From positions 124,001 through 188,000 of the forward strand of contig JACPVJ010000016.1 of the NCBI GenBank assembly GCA_016191785.1: 64,000 nucleotides of DNA. Reading direction: 5' to 3'. The DNA is from Myxococcales bacterium. GTDB taxonomy: Bacteria; Myxococcota_A; Polyangia; Polyangiales; Polyangiaceae. Positions 50,751 through 59,271 of this stretch are shown here, in pieces. Each line of letters starts with the position of its first letter. Positions within the stretch are counted from its first letter, which is position 1. The notes under the pieces were generated by a model. That model was given only the letters and a program-made list of their open reading frames with translations, was not told the DNA's origin and did not search any database. The position numbers and the translations under genes are program-made.

Positions 50751-52966
50751 TTGCCACTCTCCCACCACTTCGTGGTGACCGCGCGATCCGCGTTGCTGCC
50801 ACAGTGAACCTCACCCAAGAGCCGATGGTAGAGGTCCCAGTCTTCGACGAACTTCACGCTGATGCCGTAGGGCGCCAGCGCCTTCACCATCTGGTCTTCG
50901 AAGATGTCCACGCCGTTGATCTTCGGCCCGTGGGGCTTGGGCGCCGCCACGGTCTTCGGCCCGACGTAGGTCATGTTGACGGTGCCGGGCTGGTAGGCCA
51001 CCGAGTAGCTGCCGGTCTTCCAGTGCAGGAAGGGGATTTTCACGATCTCGGCGTCGGTGATCCCGGTCTCGGCCTTCATGGTCGCGATCTGAGCGCCGAC
51101 CTCGGTGATGGCCTCGTTCGAGGGACCCATCACGGCGGCGTCGGCGAGCACCGCGCTGATCGTCGTCTGCGCCGAGCTGCCGCCCGACCAGGTCTTGCCG
51201 ACGAACATCGGGGTGCTGCCGTAGCCCTGGCTCTGAGCGGTCTGCAGCATGCTCTTGGCCAGGGCCGCGTCGTTGGCCAGCATCACCCAGCCTCGCGGGC
51301 TCGACACCTTCACGAACGAGAGCGTCTCGTCCACGTGCCCCACCGCCAGCCACGACGTATCGAGGAAGATCTGCGGCTGCATCCCCTGCGCAGTGAGCAT
51401 CGCCTCGAACTTCTGGTCCGGGTAGAAGTTCGACACGCTGCCGCGCAAGATCCGGCCGAGCGGGTAGCTGCCGTAGGGCGGCACCGTCTCGGTGTTGCCG
51501 AACGAGTTGAGCGAGTCGGCGCTGTTCGAGTGGTTGGGATCGTAGTGGGTGACGCCCGCGCGATCTTTGCCGTGGAAGTAGGTGTAGACCACCTTGCCCG
51601 CCGCGCGCAGCCCGTTCGACGTGTAGTTCGGCGAACGGAAGTAGACCCGGATGACCTTCTGGCCCCCGCCCGCGGCCGGCATGCTCATGTAGCCGGTCTC
51701 GAAGTAGTCCTGCGTCCACTGGTCGTTCAGGCCGGTCAGCTCGGTGTACGGCGTGCCCGCGGACGAGCAGGCGGCCGAGAGGTCGGCGCGCATGGCCTGC
51801 GAGCCCGTCGAGCTGAACGCCGTGACGTAGATGTTCGAGGCGTCTTGTACGTGGTGGCTCAGCATCACCGGCGAGAGGCGCAACCGCACCATGTCGCTGC
51901 CGGTGCCGCCGGCGGTCATGGTCACGGTGACGTCGAGGTAGCCGTTCCAGGTGTTGTCGCGTCGGATGTCGAGGCCCTCGAGGCCGAATTCGACGCCGGC
52001 CTTCAGCTCGGCCGAGCTCAGCGACGCGCCGCTGGCGATCGCGGTGAACGTGCCGCCCACGTTCTTGAAGAGCCGCACCCGGCTGGGCTGACTCACGCTG
52101 ATGGTGGCCGCGGCGTTGCTCGGGGCGCTGGGCCACGGCACGGTGCGCAGGCGGGCCAGGTCCGCCAGGTCGTCGGCGCCGTCGATCACGCTGTTGGTGG
52201 CGTCGCTGCATGCTGCCAGCTGGTCGTCGGTGCCAGTCTTCGGACAATCGCCGTTGTCGTCGTCGATGTTGGCCAGGAACACCGCGCCGCGCGTCGAGCT
52301 CCACGTGTCCTCGTTGGCCTCGTCGCTGGTCGTGGCCGTGTCCACCGTGCCGTCACGGTTCACGTCGGCGCGCAGGTCGAGCACCGTCGTGCTGCCGCCG
52401 CCACCGCCGGTGCCGCCAGTGCCCCCCGTGCCGCCTGAGCCGCCGGTGCCGCCTGAGCCGCCGGTGCCGCCGGTGCCGCCGGTGCCGCCGCCGCCACACA
52501 CCGTGCCGTAGTCCGCGCAGCAGTCGTTGTACGTCTTGCAGCCCGTGTCGCAGTAGCACTTGGGGCTCGACCCGGGCACCGCCGCGGTGCTGCCGCAGTA
52601 GCCCTGGCAGCTCGGACCGCCACCGCCGGTGCCGCCGGAGCCGCCCGCGCCGCTGCCGCCGGAGCCGCCGCCGCCGGTCGCGCCACTGCCACCGGCCGCA
52701 CCGCTGCCGCCGGTTCCGCCGCTGCCGCCGCCGCCGGTCGCGCCACTGCCACCCGTTGCCCCCGCGCCGGCCATGCCGCCGCCGCCAGCTGCGCCGCCGA
52801 GACCACCGGTGTTGCCGGTGTTGCCGACGCCACCCGAGCCGCCGCTGGTGGAGCCACCGGCGCCGCCACCGGCCCCCGCTCCACCGAAGCCGGCGTTCCC
52901 ACTACCTGCCGAGCTGCACCCAACCGCGGTCAGCATGACCGCGAGCGTCCACCATGACGTTCGCAT
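50747..52966 (-). CDS. Peptidylarginine deiminase-like lipoprotein with somatomedin-B-like module
   Basis: A 739-residue lipoprotein (lipobox VMLTAVGCSS, Cys17). A Gly-rich linker (20-119) leads to a somatomedin-B-like unit at 120-157, with eight Cys spaced C-x3-C-x12-C-x-C-x3-C-x5-CC-x6-C (SPKCYCDTGCKTYNDCCADY), then a second Gly/Thr linker. Residues 195-300 (RADVNRDGTVD, GAVFLANIDDDNGDC) match the calcium-binding middle domain of animal-type peptidylarginine deiminases. The catalytic domain keeps all four key residues: Asp420 (WTQDYFETGY), His544 and Asp546 (AVGHVDETLSF), Cys722 (GEVHCGSN), plus YPLGRILRGS. It would convert protein arginine to citrulline outside the cell; this activity is inferred. 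The usual N-terminal deiminase domain is replaced by the linker and Cys module. Confidence 0.9.
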   Translation of the reverse strand: MRTSWWTLAVMLTAVGCSSAGSGNAGFGGAGAGGGAGGSTSGGSGGVGNTGNTGGLGGAAGGGGMAGAGATGGSGATGGGGSGGTGGSGAAGGSGATGGGGSGGSGAGGSGGTGGGGPSCQGYCGSTAAVPGSSPKCYCDTGCKTYNDCCADYGTVCGGGGTGGTGGTGGSGGTGGSGGTGGTGGTGGGGGSTTVLDLRADVNRDGTVDTATTSDEANEDTWSSTRGAVFLANIDDDNGDCPKTGTDDQLAACSDATNSVIDGADDLADLARLRTVPWPSAPSNAAATISVSQPSRVRLFKNVGGTFTAIASGASLSSAELKAGVEFGLEGLDIRRDNTWNGYLDVTVTMTAGGTGSDMVRLRLSPVMLSHHVQDASNIYVTAFSSTGSQAMRADLSAACSSAGTPYTELTGLNDQWTQDYFETGYMSMPAAGGGQKVIRVYFRSPNYTSNGLRAAGKVVYTYFHGKDRAGVTHYDPNHSNSADSLNSFGNTETVPPYGSYPLGRILRGSVSNFYPDQKFEAMLTAQGMQPQIFLDTSWLAVGHVDETLSFVKVSSPRGWVMLANDAALAKSMLQTAQSQGYGSTPMFVGKTWSGGSSAQTTISAVLADAAVMGPSNEAITEVGAQIATMKAETGITDAEIVKIPFLHWKTGSYSVAYQPGTVNMTYVGPKTVAAPKPHGPKINGVDIFEDQMVKALAPYGISVKFVEDWDLYHRLLGEVHCGSNADRAVTTKWWESGK
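52388..52909 (-). repeat. Gly-rich linker DNA around the SMB-like module, with a 60-base period
   Basis: Two simple GGN/AGC/ACC tracts (52610-52909 and 52388-52495) encode GGSGGTGG-like linkers and flank the Cys module at 52496-52609. Within the first, a 30-base block at 52664-52693 recurs exactly at 52724-52753, a 60-base offset, evidence of recent unit duplication. Confidence 0.85.
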
Positions 52967-53130
52967 ATTTGTCGTCCTGCCTGTTCGCTGGGAGTGCCTC
53001 TCTCTCCAGCGGCCCGAAGCGGTGGAAACAATGACTCATGCCGCCCCACCGCACACGCGAAATTTGTGGGCGGGTGTGTTGAATTTCACGGACCCAGAGC
53101 GGAAAATTCTGTCTAGGTTGAACGCGGCTT

Positions 53131-53148
53131 CGGGCGCAACTGCGCCCG
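53131..53148. terminator. Stem-loop in the gap downstream of the lipoprotein gene at 53227
   Basis: CGGGCGC (53131-53137) pairs with GCGCCCG (53142-53148) around AACT. It lies in the 260-base gap 52967-53226, which otherwise shows an AT-richer stretch (around 53050-53115) where the deiminase promoter probably lies. No T run follows on either strand, so a terminator role is weakly supported. Confidence 0.35.
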
Positions 53149-53226
53149 CTCGTCGGCACCGCCGCGGCCGCCCGTCCCGGCGAAGCATCGCGCCAGCGTC
53201 GCGAGCGTGTGCTCTCGCGCGCCTGG

Positions 53227-53931
53227 CTACTGCCAGGTGCCGACCGGCAGCGCTTCGGCTTTCTTGCAGTTGATGTGCGGCGGCTCGGGGTACTTGGCGC
53301 CCGACACCTTCTCGAGGGTCCACGTCGAGCCCTTGAGCGGGATCTCGAGGGGCACCGTCACGTCGCCGTCGGCCGTGCCGCAGAAGAAGTCGTTCACCCC
53401 GCAGAACTTCCCCTTCAGCGTGACCTCGGCCGTGAGGTCGGTGTGCGAGAACGGGTTGGCTTCGCCCGTGACGTTCAAGGGGGGCAGCTTGGCTTCGAAG
53501 GCGCCATCTGCACCCAGCACGAAGGCGGGATCAGTGGTGGCAGGCAGGTTGATGATGGTGCCCACCTCCGTCTTCCGATCGCTCCACAGCAGCGGCTGAA
53601 GCGCCCAACGCATGCCCGTCTTGCCGCCCACGTCTTCGGTGGTGACCTTCGCGCGGAACAAGATCGGCTTCTTGGTATCGAGCACCGCGGCGAGCGCGAA
53701 CAAGTAGTCGCCGTCGATCTCGCCGGGCTTGGGCGCCGCGCAGGCCGCGGCGTCGCTGCCCGCGTCGGTGCCGCCCGCACCCGCGGCCCCGGCGGCCCCG
53801 CCGGAGCCCGGTGGGTGGATTTGCTCGTGCCGGTCGACGAAGGCTTCGTATTCGCCCTCCGCGTCCGGACAGCCAGTGACCAGCAGCAACGGCAACGAAA
53901 GGGCGATCAGCGTGCGAATCGAAGACATCAT
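53227..53931 (-). CDS. Lipoprotein of unknown function with acidic Gly/Ala linker
   Basis: A 234-residue lipoprotein (LIALSLPLLLVTGCPDAE lipobox) from the ATG at 53931. After a short acidic start and a Gly/Ala linker, a beta-rich domain follows: PKPGEIDGDYLFALAAVLDT, KPILFRAKVTTEDV, VGTIINLPATTDPAFVLG, LTAEVTLKGKFCGVNDFFCG, ending CKKAEALPVGTWQ. Strand pairs of the type xYxFxLxxxL suggest a barrel- or lipocalin-like fold; no family recognised. Similar proteins are frequent in myxobacteria. It is divergent from the FadL-like gene. Confidence 0.75.
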   Translation of the reverse strand: MMSSIRTLIALSLPLLLVTGCPDAEGEYEAFVDRHEQIHPPGSGGAAGAAGAGGTDAGSDAAACAAPKPGEIDGDYLFALAAVLDTKKPILFRAKVTTEDVGGKTGMRWALQPLLWSDRKTEVGTIINLPATTDPAFVLGADGAFEAKLPPLNVTGEANPFSHTDLTAEVTLKGKFCGVNDFFCGTADGDVTVPLEIPLKGSTWTLEKVSGAKYPEPPHINCKKAEALPVGTWQ

Positions 53932-54079
53932 GAGCTCGAACCGGTCGAGAAATGATAGCAGAGCCGCGCCCACCGAGGGCGGCCCCTCGAACAGCGTCAT
54001 AGAAGCCGGGGCTGCGCGGCGTCAAGCGGCGCTTTTATCCGGTCGCGCCCCGCCGAGAAGCTGGTGTAGAACCGGCCCC

Positions 54080-55426
54080 ATGAGACGGCTCGGCTTGGCT
54101 CTCGGGGTGGTTCTTGGTTCTGGCGCGCTCGCGCCCGGCGAGGCGCTGGCTTCGGGCATTTCAGTGGCGCGCTTCGGCGGTGAGCATGGGCATCCGACCA
54201 CCACCAACGCGACGGCGATCTTCTACAACCCCGCCGGCATTGGCATGAGCGAGGGCACGCACCTCTTCGGGGACGTCTCCCTGGCGTGGCGCAAGACGAC
54301 CTACACCCACGACCCGGTCGGCACCGACGACCCCGCCGCCCCCGGCGGCGCCAACGACGGTACCGGCAAGCTGTTCAACGTCCTGGCCTCGCCGATGTTC
54401 GGTGTCACCACCAAGCTGGGGGACCTGGCGCTCGGCGCGGGCTTCTACGTGCCGTACGGCGGGCAGAGTGTCTGGGACAAGAACGACAAGTTCAAGGACG
54501 ACCCGACCTATGCCGGCCCGGTCGACGGCGTGCAGCGCTGGTACGTGATGGAGGGCATCATCCGCTCGAGCTTCATCACGCTTGCCGGCGCCTACCACAT
54601 CAAGCCGGCGCGGCTCTCGGTGGGCGTGTCCGGGAACCTGATCTTGACGACCGTGGACACAGTTCGCGCCAAGACGCCCTCCGGCAACAACCAGGTGTCC
54701 GCCGAGGGTCGCGCCTACCTGCACGCCACCGGCACCGACTTCAGCCTGGGCGTGGGCGCCATGTACGAGGCGATGCCAAAGCAGCTCTGGGTCGGCGCTT
54801 CCTACCAGTCGAGGCCGAACCTCACCGGGATGAAGAAGCTGAAGGGCAACCAGCGCACGCTGCTGGTGAACGCCGACGGCAGTTACAGCGACGGCGACGT
54901 TCCGGCCAGCATGGAGCACGAGCTGCCGGACGTGATCCGCCTTGGCGGGCGGTACCGCCCCGCCGAGGACATGGAGATCCGCCTGTTCGGCGACTACACC
55001 CGGTGGAGCGTGCTCGAGCGTCACATCGTCAAGAACACCGACAAAGACAGCTTCCTGCTCGACCAAGAGCGCAGCTGGAAGGACACCTTCGGCGTCCGCG
55101 CGGGCTTCAGCAAGTGGGTGACCAAGCCCCTCGAGGTCTACGGCGGCGCTGGCTTTTCGTCGAACGCGGTTCCCGACGAGACCCTCGAGCCGGCGCTGCC
55201 CGACTGGGACGCGATCTCGCTTTCGGCTGGCGGGCGCTACGAGCTCGTGAAGGATCTGTTCGGGTCGCTCTCGTACACTCAGCTGCTCTACTTGCCGCGC
55301 GACACCAACGGAAAGAGCACGCTCACCAAGCCCAACCCGAGCGGCGCGGTGCCGAACCCCGACGCGGGCGGCAAATACAAGCAGACCGTGGGCGTGGTGA
55401 ACCTGAACCTCGATTTCGCGTTCTGA
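54080..55426 (+). CDS. FadL-like outer-membrane transport protein
   Basis: A 448-residue barrel. After the signal (LGLALGVVLGSGALAPGEALA) comes an N-terminal hatch-like part ISVARFGGEHGHPTTTNATA, IFYNPAGIGMSEGTHLFGDV; the NPAG signature is typical of the FadL/OmpP1 family, which carries long-chain fatty acids and other hydrophobic molecules. The rest is 14-strand-type barrel with a final strand VGVVNLNLDFAF ending in Phe. The uptake role fits the acyl-CoA ligase and beta-oxidation genes in the window. The frame extends to 53729 upstream, but that part is antisense to the lipoprotein gene. Confidence 0.9.
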   Translation: MRRLGLALGVVLGSGALAPGEALASGISVARFGGEHGHPTTTNATAIFYNPAGIGMSEGTHLFGDVSLAWRKTTYTHDPVGTDDPAAPGGANDGTGKLFNVLASPMFGVTTKLGDLALGAGFYVPYGGQSVWDKNDKFKDDPTYAGPVDGVQRWYVMEGIIRSSFITLAGAYHIKPARLSVGVSGNLILTTVDTVRAKTPSGNNQVSAEGRAYLHATGTDFSLGVGAMYEAMPKQLWVGASYQSRPNLTGMKKLKGNQRTLLVNADGSYSDGDVPASMEHELPDVIRLGGRYRPAEDMEIRLFGDYTRWSVLERHIVKNTDKDSFLLDQERSWKDTFGVRAGFSKWVTKPLEVYGGAGFSSNAVPDETLEPALPDWDAISLSAGGRYELVKDLFGSLSYTQLLYLPRDTNGKSTLTKPNPSGAVPNPDAGGKYKQTVGVVNLNLDFAF

Positions 55427-55528
55427 CCGACTCGACCTTCGCAGTCTTGGCGCGAGCAGATCTCCGCTTGCCACGGTGACAATCTCTGCTTGACGCAAGG
55501 CAAGAGCCCTGGTGTTGCTGCGCGGGCC

Positions 55529-56497
55529 ATGGGCCCCGTCCGACAGTTCGTCACCCACCACTTCCGTCACTTCAACGCGGCCGTCGTGATCGACGCCGCC
55601 AACGCCTGGGAAGCGCACCTCGCCCGTGGCGGGAAGATGCTGCTCACCCTGGCGGGCGCGATGAGCACCGCCGAGATGGGCACGGTGATCGCCGAGCTGA
55701 TCCGCAAGGGCAAGGTGCACGCCATCTGTTGTACCGGCGCCAACCTGGAAGAGGACGTCTTCAATCTGGTCGCCCACGACAGCTACAAGCGCATCCCGCA
55801 CTATCGGATGCTGACCGCCGAGCAAGAGAAAGAGCTCGAGCATCAAGGCCTGAACCGGGTGACCGACACCTGCATCCCCGAGGGCGAGGCGATGCGAAAG
55901 ATCGAGCGTCACATGCTCGAGCTGTGGACGGACGCCGACAAGAAGGGGGAGCGCCTCTTCCCCCACGAGCTGTTCTACAAGCTGCTCCGGAGCAAGAAGC
56001 TCGAGCAAGACTACGAGATCGACCCCAAGGACAGCTGGCTCCTTGCGGCATCTGACAAGAACCTGCCGATCTGGGTGCCGGGGTACGAGGACTCGACCCT
56101 GGCCAACATGTTCGTGGCCGCCGTGGTGCGCGGCGACGTGAAGAACGCCACCACGATCAAGAGCGGCCTCGAGCAGATGCGCACGCTGATCGAGTGGTAC
56201 CGGGAAGAGAGCGCGCGATCGAGCATCGGCTTCTTCCAGATCGGTGGCGGCATCGCCGGCGACTTCCCGATTTGCGTGGTACCGCTGATCCATCAGGACC
56301 TGCAGCAGCAGTGCCCGTACTGGGGCTACTTCTGCCAGATCAGCGACTCGACCACGTCGTATGGCAGCTACAGCGGCGCGGTGCCCAACGAGAAGATCAC
56401 CTGGGGCAAGCTCGACGTCGACACGCCGCGCTTCATCATCGAGAGCGACGCGACCATCGTGTTCCCGCTGGTCGCGGCCTACATGCTCGACTGGTGA
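55529..56497 (+). CDS. Deoxyhypusine synthase-like protein lacking the catalytic Lys
   Basis: A 322-residue protein of the deoxyhypusine synthase family. It has the NAD-fold landmarks AGAMSTAEMGTVIAELIRKG and ICCTGANLEEDVFNLVAHDS, and the C-terminal SDSTTSYGSYSGAVPNEKIT, WGKLDVDTPRFIIESDATIV, FPL. In true deoxyhypusine synthases GGG is followed by the catalytic Lys (GGGxxKHH); here the motif is QIGGGIAGDFPICVVPLI (GGG at 239-241) with no Lys. Bacteria have no eIF5A, and relatives of this group may make other spermidine-derived bonds or do something else. The ATG at 55529 is preferred over an earlier TTG. Confidence 0.87.
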   Translation: MGPVRQFVTHHFRHFNAAVVIDAANAWEAHLARGGKMLLTLAGAMSTAEMGTVIAELIRKGKVHAICCTGANLEEDVFNLVAHDSYKRIPHYRMLTAEQEKELEHQGLNRVTDTCIPEGEAMRKIERHMLELWTDADKKGERLFPHELFYKLLRSKKLEQDYEIDPKDSWLLAASDKNLPIWVPGYEDSTLANMFVAAVVRGDVKNATTIKSGLEQMRTLIEWYREESARSSIGFFQIGGGIAGDFPICVVPLIHQDLQQQCPYWGYFCQISDSTTSYGSYSGAVPNEKITWGKLDVDTPRFIIESDATIVFPLVAAYMLDW

Positions 56498-56503
56498 GCG
56501 CCC

Positions 56504-58087
56504 TCAGCGCCGGCGCCGGCCCAAGAGCAGGCCGAGCGCCGCGAGCGCGACCCAGCCCGCGCTCGAGCGGGCCGGAACGGTTCGGCAGCCGCAGCCGCCG
56601 TCGTCGTCACTGCTGCCGCCGCTTTGCGCGCCCCCGGTGCCGGTGCCTCCCGAGCTCGCACCGCCGCTCGACGTGCCGCCCGCGCTCGAGCCCGCGGTGC
56701 CCCCGCCGCCGGCCGCACCGCCGGAGGCCGAACCCGCAGCGCCGCCGGCGGCCGAACCCGCAGCGCCGCCGCTCGGCGCACCGCCGGTGCCGCCCGTGCC
56801 GCCGCTCGCGGTCTTGTCCTTGAACCCCGGCGCCACGGGCCAGCCGGGGTTCGCCCCAGCGAACTTGTACGCGCCCACGTCGGCCACGCCACCGCGCGCG
56901 GTGCCGTTGAAGTCGTCGCTCACCACGTACTTCGTGTCGCCGGCGGCGATCAGCTTGCTGCCGGCCTTGGGGAACACGTTGAGCTTGGCGCCGCCGAACG
57001 CCGCATCGATGAAATCGGCCGAGAGGCTGCCGCCGCCGGTGAACCCGCCGGTCACCCCTTGGGTCGAGCCCATGCCCACGTTGCCTGCGACGGTCAGCGC
57101 CGAGAGCGTGCCCGCAGCACGCAGGGCGTTGCCGCCCTGGCTGTAGAGCGCGTTGTTGGCGATGATCACGTTGCTCTTGATGCCGTCCGAGCGGAGGGCG
57201 TCCCCGGCGTTGAGCACGGTGTTGTGGACGATGGTCAGGTCTTCCACGCTCTGCTGCTGGTGGTTCTGGTTGCGGATGCCGTCGGCTTTCGCCCCGAGCA
57301 CCAGGTTGTTGCGGATGATGGCGTCGGCCTCGGCCTGGATCCCGTGGTCGCCGCAGTTCCACATGGCGTTGCGCTCGAGGAGGTTCACCGCTTTGCCCGC
57401 GGTGCCGTAGACCAAGATGCACGGGTAGTTCGTGTCGTGGATCACGTTGTCGCGCACGATGTTGTTGTAGCTGCCCTGCTTGATCTCGATGCCGTCGCCC
57501 TGGCTGACGCTGGCCTGGTTGGTGTGGTGGACGTAGTTGCCCTCGATCAAGCTGTCGAACATCTGGCAGCCGTCGTTGTTGCAGCCCAGGTACATGCCCT
57601 CACCGGTGCCGTTGGTGTGGTGGATGTGGTTCCGGCGGATGACCAGCCCTTGGTACTTCGAGCCGCCCACGTTGGCCGAGACGGCGACGTCGGCGGTGTC
57701 GTGGATGTGGCAGTCCTCGACGGTGATGTGGCTCGAGCTGGTGATCCGGATGCCGTGGGAGCCCTTCGAGACCTCGAGCCGGCGCAGCACGACGTACTGG
57801 GTGTTCTCGACGTTGATCACGTTCTGGCTGGCGTCCCGCGTGATGTGGGCGGTCTCGCCGTCTTTGCTGCGGATCACGATGGGCGCGGCGGCAGTGCCGG
57901 CCACCGAGACGGTGAGCTTGCTGGTGAGCGTGTACGTTCCGCCCTTCAGCACCAGCTCGTCGCCCGCCTTCAGCTTGGCGATCTCTTGCCCCAGGTTCGC
58001 GCCGGGCGCGATTTCGTAGGTGGCCCCGAGGGCCGGGCCCGCCGCCAAGAGCAGGGGCAAAGACGACAGGGTCGCGAGCTTCTTCAT
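56504..58087 (-). CDS. Right-handed parallel beta-helix protein with MYXO-CTERM tail
   Basis: The product (527 residues) has a signal peptide (LATLSSLPLLLAAGPALG), many parallel beta-helix rungs (VVLRRLEVSKGSHGIRITSS, GLVIRRNHIHHTNGTGEGMY, NIVRDNVIHDTNYPCILV, DLTIVHNTVLNAGDALRSDG), a Gly/Ser/Ala linker and the tail GGCGCRTVPARSSAGWV, hydrophobic helix, GRRRR. The first part (ANLGQEIAKLKAGDELVLKG) resembles the start of polysaccharide-lyase/DUF1565-like helices. Rungs rich in N, H and D suggest polysaccharide binding or cleavage (lyase- or mannuronan-epimerase-like). No catalytic residues were assigned. Confidence 0.88.
   Translation of the reverse strand: MKKLATLSSLPLLLAAGPALGATYEIAPGANLGQEIAKLKAGDELVLKGGTYTLTSKLTVSVAGTAAAPIVIRSKDGETAHITRDASQNVINVENTQYVVLRRLEVSKGSHGIRITSSSHITVEDCHIHDTADVAVSANVGGSKYQGLVIRRNHIHHTNGTGEGMYLGCNNDGCQMFDSLIEGNYVHHTNQASVSQGDGIEIKQGSYNNIVRDNVIHDTNYPCILVYGTAGKAVNLLERNAMWNCGDHGIQAEADAIIRNNLVLGAKADGIRNQNHQQQSVEDLTIVHNTVLNAGDALRSDGIKSNVIIANNALYSQGGNALRAAGTLSALTVAGNVGMGSTQGVTGGFTGGGSLSADFIDAAFGGAKLNVFPKAGSKLIAAGDTKYVVSDDFNGTARGGVADVGAYKFAGANPGWPVAPGFKDKTASGGTGGTGGAPSGGAAGSAAGGAAGSASGGAAGGGGTAGSSAGGTSSGGASSGGTGTGGAQSGGSSDDDGGCGCRTVPARSSAGWVALAALGLLLGRRRR
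56609..56806 (-). repeat. Gly/Ala/Ser linker DNA with a 24-base tandem unit
   Basis: Codes for the linker before the MYXO-CTERM tail. A 21-base block at 56726-56746 recurs exactly at 56750-56770, a 24-base period (eight codons, Ala/Gly/Ser-rich), which points to recent duplication by slippage. Confidence 0.8.
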
Positions 58088-58109
58088 GGTCCGCCTCCGA
58101 AGCGCCAGG

Positions 58110-59228
58110 CTAACGCGAGGGCCACTTCGCGGCAAAGGCGGCGAACGCCGGCGCGATCAGCTCGCGCCGCCAACCCGAGAAGACCTCGCCGCCGCGCGCG
58201 CGGTCGCCGGTCAGAGCGATGTGTGCGCGCAGCTTGCGGGTGAGCCGCGCGGGGAACGCCAGCTCCGGCGCGACCTCGAGCTCGACGCTGATCTCGGCCC
58301 GAGCCAGCGAGAGCCAGCCGTCGAGGCGCACGTCGTCGGGGGTGGCATAGGGCGGGGGATCGATCGGGACGAAGGCGCCCGTGTCGGCTGCCGCGGCCGC
58401 GCGAAGCAGCCCCGCGACCAGCCGCTCGCCCTGCTCGGCGGCGAAGCGCCGATGGGTGCCCTTGATCCGCGCCAGGTCGCTCGCTGTCTCGGGGAGCCGG
58501 CCCGCGATCGAGAGCAGGGTCTTCGAGTCCGGCGCGTGGGCGCGCTCGCGGGGCGAAAGCCCGTTGTACCAGGCAATCAAGTGGCGCAGCGCCGCCTGGC
58601 TGTGCACGTCCAGCTGCCAGGCGTTGCGGAAGTCGCCGACCGCCAGCGGCTCGGGTTCTTCGCTCACCGGCCAGGTGACCTCCCGGCTCGCGTCGAACAC
58701 CAAGCGCTCGCGCTTCCGCTCTGCAAGCCGCTGGGTCAGGGCGCGGTGCAGCGCGGGGAGCTCTTCGATGTCGGCGGCAGCATAAGCCAGCTGCGCCGTC
58801 GGCAGCGGCCGGCGCTTCCAGTCGTCGGCCTGGTGAGCCTTGCCGCTGCGGATCCCGAGCAGCCGGAACTTCAGGTACGAGAGCGAGACGCTGTGCTCGA
58901 CGCTGGACAGCGCCCAGGCCACCTGCGTGTCGAAAACCCGAGGCGGCTCGGGAAGGTCGAAGCGGATCGCGAGCAGATCGACGTCCTGCGAGCCCGCGTG
59001 GAGCACCCATTCGCGAGACGAGTCGGTGAGCAGCGGGCGCAGCGCATCGAGCGAGGCGAGCCGCAGCGTGTCGATCAGGTGCACCCGCTCCCCGGCGGAG
59101 ATCTGCAGCAGACACAGCGTCTTTCCGTCGCGCGTCGAGTCGAACTCGGTGTCCAGGTACAAGGTCCGGGCGTCGGCCAGACTGGCAGCGACCTCGCCGA
59201 GCTCGGTTTGGGTCTCAATCAGGTGCAC
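58110..59228 (-). CDS. rnd: Ribonuclease D
   Basis: A 372-residue 3'-5' exoribonuclease that trims tRNA and other small RNA precursors. The DEDDy exonuclease domain has TLYLDTEFDST (Asp26, Glu28), LHAGSQDVDLLAI (Asp82 or Asp84), and YAAADIEELP (Tyr149, Asp153). An HRDC-like helical domain follows at about 205-290 (LRHLIAWYNGLSPRERAHAP), with a second one after it. Length and order match RNase D (about 375). The C-terminal FSGWRRELIAPAFAAF is typical. Confidence 0.93.
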   Translation of the reverse strand: MHLIETQTELGEVAASLADARTLYLDTEFDSTRDGKTLCLLQISAGERVHLIDTLRLASLDALRPLLTDSSREWVLHAGSQDVDLLAIRFDLPEPPRVFDTQVAWALSSVEHSVSLSYLKFRLLGIRSGKAHQADDWKRRPLPTAQLAYAAADIEELPALHRALTQRLAERKRERLVFDASREVTWPVSEEPEPLAVGDFRNAWQLDVHSQAALRHLIAWYNGLSPRERAHAPDSKTLLSIAGRLPETASDLARIKGTHRRFAAEQGERLVAGLLRAAAAADTGAFVPIDPPPYATPDDVRLDGWLSLARAEISVELEVAPELAFPARLTRKLRAHIALTGDRARGGEVFSGWRRELIAPAFAAFAAKWPSR

Positions 59229-59271
59229 CGCGCGAGCATAGACGAGACGGGGGCGCCGTTCGCGGATCGCC

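Noticed and set aside
52388..52909. Regular GC repeats that could be mistaken for a CRISPR or satellite array.
   Set aside because: They are in frame, encode Gly/Ser/Thr linkers and have no spacers.
54161..56293. A 710-codon minus-strand frame across the FadL-like and deoxyhypusine synthase-like genes.
   Set aside because: It spans two well-supported genes in the other direction and has low-complexity composition.
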